DNA of 64,000 nt from assembly GCA_013298595.1 (NCBI GenBank), contig JAAFIG010000022.1, forward strand, positions 1-64,000, given 5' to 3'. The notes beneath the pieces are model-generated. The model made no database searches, was not told the origin of the DNA, and was given only the letters and a program-made list of their open reading frames with translations. Positions 25,585-32,397 of the stretch are shown piece by piece. The first letter of the stretch is position 1. Every line of letters begins with the position of its first letter. The position numbers were made by a program, and so were the translations under genes. The DNA is from Deinococcales bacterium (GTDB lineage Bacteria; Deinococcota; Deinococci; Deinococcales; JAAFIG01).

Positions 25585-26427
25585 ATGAGTGCTGATGTTC
25601 TAGCAGCTTTGTGGGGTTTAGCGGCAGCTTTTGCGTGGGGTTCGGGCGATTTTGCGGGTGGGCTTGCCACACGGCGTTCAGGTGAATTAACAGTCATGCG
25701 GGTCTCGAGTGTGATTGGACTGGTTTTCTTGGTGGCTTTGGCATTGATACGCGGTTCGCCTTTACCAAGCGTGCGTGATGCCTTGCTTGGGGTTGCAGGT
25801 GGAGCGTTTGGGGTGATTGGTTTAATTACTTTGTACCGTGCTTTAGCCACTGGGCAAATGAGTCTGGTTGCGCCGATCACAGCCGTGGTGGCAAATACTG
25901 TGGCTGTCACCGTCAGTGCATTGACCGAAGGCGTACCGGGAATGCTGAAATGGGTTGGGTTTATTTTGGCTGCTTTTGGTGTTTGGTTACTCAGTCGCCC
26001 CGAAGGTACAGTTCGACTCTCGAGTTCAGCACTGGTTTTATCGCTCATAGCTGGTGTAACTTTTGGTGGGATTTTTTCGGTAACAGCCCAATTTTCAAAA
26101 GCTGATGTGAGTTGGAGTATTGTGGCACTGCGGTTCACCACAGTCATATTGATTTTTGCCATTATCGCTTTTCGGCGCGGTGTTCCAGCCTTACCAAAAG
26201 CTTTGCTACCGTATGTCGCTGTGGCAGGTATTTGCGATAGCCTAGGCAATGTTTTCTTTGCATTGGCAGGGCAAGCAGGAAGGCTTGATGTCAGTGCAGT
26301 CTCGAGTTCGTTATACCCTGCTTTTACACTTTTTCTAGCAGTGATTGTTTTGCGTGAACGCTTGCAAGGGTGGCAATTGTTTGGCGCAGCTTTGTGTTTA
26401 ATCAGTATTGGTTTGATTGTTGTTTAG
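25585..26427 (+). CDS. EamA/DMT-family transporter
   Basis: 280 aa, ten predicted transmembrane segments in two EamA repeats. Repeat 1 starts ALWGLAAAFAWGSGDFAGG and ends SVALRF-like text; repeat 2 begins GVTFGGIFSVTAQFSKAD and ends LGAAL-type helices. A GAGGTGAGCC ribosome binding site precedes the ATG. Drug/metabolite exporters of this family move amino acids or metabolites; the substrate is unknown. Likely cotranscribed with the B3/4 protein. Confidence 0.88.
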   Translation: MSADVLAALWGLAAAFAWGSGDFAGGLATRRSGELTVMRVSSVIGLVFLVALALIRGSPLPSVRDALLGVAGGAFGVIGLITLYRALATGQMSLVAPITAVVANTVAVTVSALTEGVPGMLKWVGFILAAFGVWLLSRPEGTVRLSSSALVLSLIAGVTFGGIFSVTAQFSKADVSWSIVALRFTTVILIFAIIAFRRGVPALPKALLPYVAVAGICDSLGNVFFALAGQAGRLDVSAVSSSLYPAFTLFLAVIVLRERLQGWQLFGAALCLISIGLIVV

Positions 26428-26457
26428 TTTTTAAAAATAGGCTCGAGTTTTCTGACA

Positions 26458-26721
26458 TCAATGTTTTGCTACTGGGTAATTGATCCAATCGTGTTGGCAG
26501 TTTGGTAATGGGTCTGGAATGGTTGTCCAGTCGGTTGGTAAAACGGCGTATTCTGTCAGACAGATGTCTTGTAAGTCTTCGAGGTTTTCGTACCAATGAT
26601 CTGCATAACAAGCACTATCCTCGAGACGATCATAGAAAAATAAGTAGCAACCACCATCTGATTTGTAGACCATCAATCGTTTGATTTTCGCATTGTTTTT
26701 GACTGTGGCAATTTGTCGCAT
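26458..26721 (-). CDS. Hypothetical small cytosolic protein
   Basis: 87 aa, acidic, rich in Tyr, Trp and Cys: LMVYKSDGGCYLFFYDR, DHWYENLEDLQDICLTEY and DPLPNCQHDWINYPV. Family not identified. The composition is that of a real folded protein, and TAAAGT ends exactly 6 nt before the ATG, matching the local leaderless pattern. Function unknown. Confidence 0.6.
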   Translation of the reverse strand: MRQIATVKNNAKIKRLMVYKSDGGCYLFFYDRLEDSACYADHWYENLEDLQDICLTEYAVLPTDWTTIPDPLPNCQHDWINYPVAKH

Positions 26722-26800
26722 TTATCTACTTTAGCAGCTCTATTACTCAAGAAAACCGACTGGTGTTGAGTTTTTCTGTTCGCAACCAATGTCACAAGTA

Positions 26801-26829
26801 TTGACAAATTGTTGTATATATGCAACAAT
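26801..26829 (+). promoter_or_regulatory. Promoter with overlapping operator for the XRE operon
   Basis: A perfect -35 TTGACA (26801-26806) and -10-like AACAAT (26824-26829) are separated by 17 bp. An inverted repeat ATTGTTG / CAACAAT (26809-26815 and 26823-26829) covers the spacer and the -10, ideal for autorepression by the XRE protein. The ATG follows 7 nt after the -10. Confidence 0.6.
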
Positions 26830-26836
26830 AAATTTT

Positions 26837-27103
26837 ATGAAGGCAACAAAAGATAGTCCCTCTGCAATAGCCATTCATAATCGCTTACCTGTCCTACGAG
26901 CCGAACGCAACCTGTCACGCCAAGAACTCGCCGATGCTGTCGGCATCAACTTTCAAACCATTGGCTATCTCGAGCGCGGAGATTACAACCCAAGTTTAGA
27001 GTTGGCTTTTAAGTTATCAGAATTTTTTGGCTTACCCATCGAAGCGATTTTCTCGAGAACACCGTTTAAGCCCTTGTCAGAAACACTCTATAACAAAGGA
27101 TGA
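26837..27103 (+). CDS. XRE-family helix-turn-helix regulator
   Basis: 88 aa, starting MKATKDSPSAIAIHNRLPVL. A single HTH_3 domain: RAERNLSRQELADAVGINFQ, TIGYLERGDYNPSLELAFKL and SEFFGLPIEAIF. This short class is usually paired with small membrane proteins, as here. A longer frame starting at 26789 would include the promoter and is rejected. The downstream gene overlaps by 4 bp (ATGA), so the regulator and the two membrane proteins form one operon. Confidence 0.88.
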   Translation: MKATKDSPSAIAIHNRLPVLRAERNLSRQELADAVGINFQTIGYLERGDYNPSLELAFKLSEFFGLPIEAIFSRTPFKPLSETLYNKG

Positions 27104-27570
27104 CCATGACAACTATGAAACAAGAACCGCTCAATTTTAAGCTCACTCGAGTCACACCGAAATGGGCATTTAAGCAGCAAGCTCGACGAATTTTAGTGCT
27201 GACACTGGCAGCTTCACCAATTGCACTAGGCATTCTCCCAATCATCGTACCACAAACATTTGTTTACTTTTTTGCACCATTGTTACTGATTCCAATCCTA
27301 TGCTTTGTGTGGTTAATCGGAGCAACTTACGCTCGAGCCGACAGCCCAGACGAATACTTGGATGAACGAGAAATCGTTGTTCGTAACGAGGTTTATCTCG
27401 ATTCTTTTCGGATTATCGGTGCAATTATCGCTTTGGGTTTTATTGTCTTTACGATCTTCCCAGATACCCGTATAGATGCTAAAACAGTTTTTTATTTGCT
27501 CTTTCCAATCAGTATGTTCTTACCAACCTGCGTACTGGCATGGAAGCAACCCGACCCACTCGAGGAATAA
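27100..27570 (+). CDS. Small four-helix membrane protein, XRE operon member 1
   Basis: 156 aa. Two hydrophobic pairs (about 32-50, 54-72, 104-122, 130-148) flank a cytosolic segment DEYLDEREIVVRNEVYLDSF, reminiscent of DUF2178-type proteins that follow short XRE regulators. Ends WKQPDPLEE, like its neighbour (WLEPDALED); the two are paralogues. Function unknown; possibly the regulated target or partner of the XRE protein. AAAGGA precedes the start. Confidence 0.65.
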   Translation: MTMTTMKQEPLNFKLTRVTPKWAFKQQARRILVLTLAASPIALGILPIIVPQTFVYFFAPLLLIPILCFVWLIGATYARADSPDEYLDEREIVVRNEVYLDSFRIIGAIIALGFIVFTIFPDTRIDAKTVFYLLFPISMFLPTCVLAWKQPDPLEE

Positions 27571-27571
27571 C

Positions 27572-28054
27572 ATGACACAGCCTGTAAAAAATCCGTTTCC
27601 AACGCCAATCCGTCCACTTCGTAGCCGTCAAAACCGACGTATTCTCGTCGTGCTGAGCAATTTCTTTCTGGTTGTTGCAATTGGCTTAGCATTCTCGAGT
27701 TTAGGTCTATGGGCATTGGTTGCTTTTATCATCAGTGCTATTCTTGGCATCGTACTTCAATTTGCTACCCGTAACTTATCCAATTCCGTGAACCTCATCA
27801 CTGATGAACGCGAACGTTACCTACGCGATCATGCACACCGCATTGCTTATTGGGCTTTCTCGGGAATCGTTGGCGCTATCGTTGGATTTGCATTTTCCTA
27901 CATCACCAGACGCAACCCAGATGAAGCCATATTATTTGTCCGTGACATGATGCGCCTCGAGACACAAGTGATATTACTGGCATTCTTTGCGATTTTTCTG
28001 GGCTTACCAACCACGATTATTGCTTGGCTCGAGCCAGATGCGTTAGAAGACTAA
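27572..28054 (+). CDS. Small four-helix membrane protein, XRE operon member 2
   Basis: 160 aa. Same layout as the previous gene: basic N-terminus, two hydrophobic helices (about 26-60), cytosolic LITDERERYLRDHAHRIAYW, two more helices, and the terminal AWLEPDALED. The ATG follows GAGGAATAAC just after the upstream stop. A third, degraded copy of its C-terminus is found at 29685-29738. Function unknown. Confidence 0.65.
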   Translation: MTQPVKNPFPTPIRPLRSRQNRRILVVLSNFFLVVAIGLAFSSLGLWALVAFIISAILGIVLQFATRNLSNSVNLITDERERYLRDHAHRIAYWAFSGIVGAIVGFAFSYITRRNPDEAILFVRDMMRLETQVILLAFFAIFLGLPTTIIAWLEPDALED

Positions 28055-28155
28055 AACTTCACATTGCGACCAATTGTTGATTTAAAACGTACTAGAACCT
28101 CGAGGTGTACTCGAGATTGGTTAAGTGTTTTCAAAGGAGTTGTATGAAAAAAGTT
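28052..28155 (+). repeat. Duplicated promoter/leader block, copy 1
   Basis: About 104 bp from the stop codon of the membrane protein through the ribosome binding site and first codons of the S33 hydrolase. It is about 85% identical by eye to 29736-29840, including AAACTTCACATTGC, CGTACTAGAACCTCG, GTGTACTCGAGATTGG and CAAAGGAGTTGTATG. Confidence 0.85.
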
Positions 28156-29556
28156 ATTGGGTTGGTTATTGGAGCGGCTTTGATAATATGTATGCCAAAT
28201 GCTGCGGGGCAAATGAATTCGGCTTTTGAAAAAGTGGCTTGCCCAGCAGAAATAGTGGCTACCATGTGCGGCTTTGTCAGTGTGCCAGAAAACCGAGCAA
28301 AACCCGAAAAGAAAATTAAGCTTTTTGTGACCGTCTCTAAAGCCAAATCTGAAAAGCAAGAACCCCTATTTTTCTTATCTGGTGGACCTGGTGAGTTTGG
28401 CGCTCAGTACGCTGCTCTTGCACCCATTTTCCCCTCTCGAGATCTGGTTGCGTTCGATCAACGCGGTATTGGTCAATCATTACCTGCACTGAATTGTGTT
28501 GATGAAACAAACAGCAGTGACCTTGATACTTCAGACGCTTTGAAGTTATACACTGCGTGTGGTGAACGTTGGAAAAGCCAAGGCATTGATTTAACTGCTT
28601 ATAACGCGACTGAAAGCGCAGCCGATGTCAACGATATTCGTCTGGCACTGGGTTATGAGAAAATCAGTTTATACGGCATTTCTTATGGTACTCGGTTAGC
28701 CCAAGAAGTGATGCGAACCTTTAGTCCAGTTTTAAAAAGCGTTGTTATTGATAGTGTTATTCCACCACAAATTGATCGCAGTGCCGACACAATGTATAGC
28801 ATTGATGAATCACTCAAAAAAGTATTTGCAACCTGCAAAGCCCAAACGAACTGCAACACCAAATACCCTAATCTCGAGGTGACGTACCAAGATTTATACA
28901 ACAGTTTGAATATTAAGCCTTTAGAAGTGGTGTTGGGTAAGCAAAAATTTCAATTAAATGGCGATGCCATGCAAGGCTTTATTTTTACAAGTTTATACAG
29001 CGCAGATGGCATTGCTGAATTACCACAAATTATCAGTAACCTCAAAGCAGGTAAAAGTACAGCTTTACAAGGTTCATTTATTGAACAATTTGTGGACAGC
29101 GTTAATTCAAGTATCTCGTTCGGTGCTTTTATAACGCACGAATGCCGAGGCGAAATTGCTTTCTCGAGCATCGAAAAACTCAGAATTACGTATGCGGCTT
29201 TGCCACAATGGGCAAATTTCTTTAGAAACGCCGTTGGCATGGCAAGTGAAAATATTTTTGGTTTATGCCAGAACTTGGGTTTAACTGTTCCTAGTGGACT
29301 CGAGAATACAGCTGTAACCAGCAATGTACGAACTTTACTGATAGCTGGTGAATTTGATCCTGTCACACCTGTGCGTTACTTATCGGTTGCACAAGCTGGC
29401 TTAAAAAATAGTGTTAGTATCGAAATGAAAGGTTCAGCGCATGCTGCTTCTTTAGCAAATTTGTGTGGTGTACAAATTATGTTAGCTTTCTTCACGAATC
29501 CTGATGCAACACCCGATTCGACTTGTGCTAGTCAGGGTCGTATTGCTTTCAAGTAA
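28144..29556 (+). CDS. Secreted alpha/beta hydrolase, S33 tripeptidyl aminopeptidase-like
   Basis: 470 aa. Signal peptide MKKVIGLVIGAALIICMPNA. Oxyanion segment LFFLSGGPGEFGAQY, nucleophile elbow GISYGTRLA (Ser), acid in AGEFDPVTPV and His in KGSAHAASL, in the order of the S33 proline iminopeptidase/TAP family with a C-terminal TAP-like domain. Probably a secreted peptidase or esterase. Starts at the ATG after AAAGGAGTTGT; an in-frame start at 28105 would translate the leader. The leader is shared with the gene at 29829, suggesting coregulation. Confidence 0.85.
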   Translation: MKKVIGLVIGAALIICMPNAAGQMNSAFEKVACPAEIVATMCGFVSVPENRAKPEKKIKLFVTVSKAKSEKQEPLFFLSGGPGEFGAQYAALAPIFPSRDLVAFDQRGIGQSLPALNCVDETNSSDLDTSDALKLYTACGERWKSQGIDLTAYNATESAADVNDIRLALGYEKISLYGISYGTRLAQEVMRTFSPVLKSVVIDSVIPPQIDRSADTMYSIDESLKKVFATCKAQTNCNTKYPNLEVTYQDLYNSLNIKPLEVVLGKQKFQLNGDAMQGFIFTSLYSADGIAELPQIISNLKAGKSTALQGSFIEQFVDSVNSSISFGAFITHECRGEIAFSSIEKLRITYAALPQWANFFRNAVGMASENIFGLCQNLGLTVPSGLENTAVTSNVRTLLIAGEFDPVTPVRYLSVAQAGLKNSVSIEMKGSAHAASLANLCGVQIMLAFFTNPDATPDSTCASQGRIAFK

Positions 29557-29684
29557 GATTATCCGTGACACATTCTTAGCTTTGATTTTCACCTGCTACT
29601 CGAGCCAACCCGAATGAACCTGATTTATATTTCATAGGCATGGTGCGGCTCGAAATGCGAGTTTGATTACTTTCGGAGTTCACT

Positions 29685-29738
29685 ATGGTTCTAGGTGAAA
29701 CAAGCTCTATTATGACTTTGCTCGAGCTGGAAGATTAA
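29685..29738 (+). pseudogene. Remnant of a third XRE-operon-type membrane protein C-terminus
   Basis: The frame reads MVLGETSSIMTLLELED and stops. It aligns with the end of the intact membrane protein (FLGLPTTIIAWLEPDALED), and the following leader is also duplicated. The preceding sequence back to the S33 hydrolase stop contains stops in this frame. Interpreted as the left part of a duplicated segment that decayed. Confidence 0.45.
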
Positions 29739-29840
29739 AACTTCACATTGCAACCAATGACTGGTTTGTATCGTACTAGAACCTCGGGGTGTACTCGAGA
29801 TTGGCAAAGTGTTTTTCAAAGGAGTTGTATGAAAAAAGTT
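29736..29840 (+). repeat. Duplicated promoter/leader block, copy 2
   Basis: Second copy of the block at 28052-28155, running from the TAA of the membrane-protein remnant to the first codons (MKKV) of the secreted protein at 29829. In this copy one CTCGAG of the pair has become CTCGGG. Confidence 0.85.
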
Positions 29841-30548
29841 TTATTAACAGGTTTTGCAGCAATCGCTCTCGGTTTGACTGGTTCAGTAGCTCAGGACGGC
29901 GCAATAGCCTTATTTGATAAAGTTAAAATATTGCATGGCGGCGCAGCACTCGAGGGTTTAACAACCTACCGTGACAATGGCACACTTTCGTTGTTTGATG
30001 AAAAAGGACAAGTTGTAGCGATTGTTGGCTATAAGCAATTACTGGATTTTAGTAATCAACGCATTCGTATCGAAATTTTGCAAGATAAAAATTTGCTACA
30101 AGTTCAGCAAGCAACACCAACCGAAGCATGGTCTTGGTCGCAACAAAGTGGTGTAGTGCGTTTACCACCAGCCCAATCAAAAGTGTTACGCGATTCGTTG
30201 TTTCAAGAATTGTATGGATTTCGGGCAAAAGCTGCTGATATCAAAGACTTAAAAGTGGTGAAAACTGTCAAGATAGGAACTGTTGAAGGGACACAACTCG
30301 GTTTTTCCTTGAATGGTGCGATCAATAATCCTGTTGTGGCAGCTGATGGTACTTTGTTAGCTTCAATCAGTGGATCAGGTGATGCAGAAACAACCAATGT
30401 CTACGCGGATTTCCGTGATGTCAAAGGTGTGCGTTTTCCTTGGAAAATGGCTTTACAAGTGGCTGGTAAAGCCGCTGCCGAATCAAAAGCCGAAGTTGTA
30501 GAACCCAATGTGGTTTTTAGCGAAACCGATTTTGCACGTCCTAAGTGA
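29829..30548 (+). CDS. Secreted protein, LolA/outer-membrane lipoprotein carrier-like fold suspected
   Basis: 239 aa. Signal peptide MKKVLLTGFAAIALGLTGSVAQ, then a beta-rich domain (FDKVKILHGGAALEGLTTY, LDFSNQRIRIEILQ, YADFRDVKGVRFPWKM). The pattern of strands with a GV.FPW segment resembles LolA/LolB-type or DUF4292-type lipid-binding proteins; this is only a weak resemblance. Preceded by the duplicated leader and followed after 6 bp by the S41 protease, probably in one operon. Confidence 0.6.
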   Translation: MKKVLLTGFAAIALGLTGSVAQDGAIALFDKVKILHGGAALEGLTTYRDNGTLSLFDEKGQVVAIVGYKQLLDFSNQRIRIEILQDKNLLQVQQATPTEAWSWSQQSGVVRLPPAQSKVLRDSLFQELYGFRAKAADIKDLKVVKTVKIGTVEGTQLGFSLNGAINNPVVAADGTLLASISGSGDAETTNVYADFRDVKGVRFPWKMALQVAGKAAAESKAEVVEPNVVFSETDFARPK

Positions 30549-30554
30549 GTATCT

Positions 30555-31787
30555 ATGAAAAAAATCTTGATTACCGCATTTACTTTGTTGTTTGGCTCGA
30601 GTGTTTTAGCCAGTCCTGCCCAAGATATTTTTGATGAAGTTTCCTATTACTTGGTGATCAATTACGGTGGGGCTTCCAGTGCTGATGTACGCGGCTTACC
30701 TGATAAGTACCAAGCACAACTCGAGGCTACTTGTGTTGGCATGGCAAATACTTGCCCAGCCGAAAAAGCCTACCCTGTTATTTATGCCATGCTGCAAGAA
30801 TTAAATGATGAACACACAGGTTTTTATCCTAAATTAGCCACACAAATTCAGCAATTAATTTCTGGTAACTCGAGTCAAACCAGTGTTGGTATTGGTTTAG
30901 CCATTCTCGAGAATCGGGTTTTTGTAAAAACCGTGGCAAATAATTCGGCTGCCGAGCAAGTAGGTATCAAACGAGGCGACCAGATAACACATCTAAACTT
31001 TGCGGTTGTGCGCGAAAAAACGTTTAATCAGGCTTGGACTGCTATCAATAAGCAAGGTGGTTTTATTACGCTTACACGTCAAGGACAAGTTTATCGTGTT
31101 CAATTGCAACCCAGTAAACTCGAGGGCGAATTACCTTCTTTGCAAATCCGACCCGATGGCATTGCCATTATTCGTATCCCAGATTTCTTTGGTCGAGGTC
31201 AAGGCACCATTGCTAATCAAGTCCATGCTTTGCTGGCACAAGCCAAAAACCCTAAAGGTCTGATTCTCGAGTTGCGCGATAACCCAGGTGGTTTTGTCTC
31301 CGATTGCACAGGTATTGCTGGGGCGTTCCTCGAGAATGCCAGCAATCGTTTTGTGGCTCGCACCGCTTTTGGGAATGCCGAGTATTTGTACCGCGATGCC
31401 AAGCTTTTTTTGCGTCGTGGCAATGTCGAAAGTACTGTTTTTAATGTGGCAACACCAAGCCAATACACTGGTAAAGTCGCGGTGTTACAAAACGCAGGCA
31501 GCGCGTCGTGTTCCGAATTTCTTGCCAGCAACTTACAAGAAGCCAAACGTGCCAAAATCTTTGGCGAACTGAGCGCAGGTGTTTCTAATACATCCACAGG
31601 CTTTATTTTCTTATCTGAACAAAGTGTTTTACAAGTCAGTTTGAACACTCGAGTGGATAAAAATAATCAACGGTACGCCTCGAAAGTCACCCCAGACCAA
31701 ATAGTTGCTGATAACCTCGAGCAAATCAACAGCACAGGTTTAGATGCTGTCTTGGAAAGCGCTGTGGCGTACTTAAACACACCATAA
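30555..31787 (+). CDS. Secreted S41-family protease, paralogue
   Basis: 410 aa. Signal peptide MKKILITAFTLLFGSSVLA followed by SPAQDIFDEVSYYLVINYGG, clearly paralogous to the protease at 14393. His in LNDEHTGFYP, PDZ (about 100-180, AAEQVGIKRGDQITHL), core LILELRDNPGGFVSD, nucleophile Ser in AGSASCSEFL, then FGELSAGVSNTSTG. The CtpA-type Lys is absent, as in the other copy, suggesting a Ser-His arrangement. Ends before a strong terminator. Confidence 0.85.
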   Translation: MKKILITAFTLLFGSSVLASPAQDIFDEVSYYLVINYGGASSADVRGLPDKYQAQLEATCVGMANTCPAEKAYPVIYAMLQELNDEHTGFYPKLATQIQQLISGNSSQTSVGIGLAILENRVFVKTVANNSAAEQVGIKRGDQITHLNFAVVREKTFNQAWTAINKQGGFITLTRQGQVYRVQLQPSKLEGELPSLQIRPDGIAIIRIPDFFGRGQGTIANQVHALLAQAKNPKGLILELRDNPGGFVSDCTGIAGAFLENASNRFVARTAFGNAEYLYRDAKLFLRRGNVESTVFNVATPSQYTGKVAVLQNAGSASCSEFLASNLQEAKRAKIFGELSAGVSNTSTGFIFLSEQSVLQVSLNTRVDKNNQRYASKVTPDQIVADNLEQINSTGLDAVLESAVAYLNTP

Positions 31788-31800
31788 AGTCGTACCGAGT

Positions 31801-31828
31801 AAAAGACGCAGCCTAGGCTGCGTCTTTT
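31801..31828. terminator. Strong bidirectional terminator
   Basis: 13-bp perfect stem AAAAGACGCAGCC / GGCTGCGTCTTTT with a 2-nt apex (TA), followed by TT; A-rich on the other side. Lies between the convergent S41 protease and MogA-like genes. Confidence 0.9.
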
Positions 31829-32266
31829 TTATCCAATACTCGAGATCGCCAGCGGTAAAACTGGCACAATTGCTTCAAGCGCAACTCGAGTGTCTTGGGC
31901 TGGCAAATTAATAACCAGCGTTTTGCCTTTCCAACCCACAATGCCTCGCCATAATGCAGCTCGTCGTGATTTTTGTACACCCGCTAAACGCATTAACTCG
32001 GCAAGTCCGGGCAATTCGCGTTCAATAATTTCTCGAGTGATTTCTGGGACGCGTTCTTTGATGCCAATAAAACTACCACCAATCGTAATCACCAATGGTA
32101 AATTCTTGGTTTCTACCAGCATTCGCAGCACCCGACGAATATTCGGATTATCGTCGGTTACATTCTCGAGAATGGCTTCTTTGTACGCATTGCTGGGGAG
32201 CAATTCATGAACTGCCGCTAAGCCTTCGGCTTGATTTTCGATGCACAACACTGCGTATTCGATCAT
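31829..32266 (-). CDS. MogA/MoaB-like molybdenum cofactor domain protein
   Basis: 145 aa. The fold of molybdopterin-binding MogA/MoaB is suggested by TIGGSFIGIKERVPEITREI (variant of the GGTG...D.TPEA motif), ELPGLAELMR, SRRAALWRGIVGWKGKTLVI and NLPA. It would adenylylate molybdopterin or be a related scaffold. The usual Asp of the motif is replaced by Glu (KERVPE). Probably leaderless (TATTCT, 6 nt spacer). No other Moco genes are adjacent. Confidence 0.72.
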   Translation of the reverse strand: MIEYAVLCIENQAEGLAAVHELLPSNAYKEAILENVTDDNPNIRRVLRMLVETKNLPLVITIGGSFIGIKERVPEITREIIERELPGLAELMRLAGVQKSRRAALWRGIVGWKGKTLVINLPAQDTRVALEAIVPVLPLAISSIG

Positions 32267-32328
32267 ACATACAGAATACTGCTTTTTGTACTCGAGAGGC
32301 GAACCCCTGAATGTGGGAGGGAGTTACG

Positions 32329-32376
32329 GAGGAAGGATAAAGCTTTTGGTTTTTTGCTTTCTTCCTTCCTCTTTTT
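32329..32376 (+). terminator. Hairpin with T-tract downstream of rtcB
   Basis: GAGGAAGG (32329-32336) pairs with CCTTCCTC (32364-32371), with an inner AAAGC / GCTTT stem, and TTTTT follows on the + side. No + gene ends here, so it may terminate antisense transcripts or fold in the rtcB 3' region. Confidence 0.4.
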
Positions 32377-32397
32377 ACGTTCCTCAATTTGTTCTCG

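Noticed and set aside
25446-26249. 267-codon open frame on the strand opposite the EamA transporter
   Set aside because: It mirrors the transporter gene, has Lys/Thr/Ala-rich low-complexity composition, no ribosome binding site or -10, and no recognisable motif.
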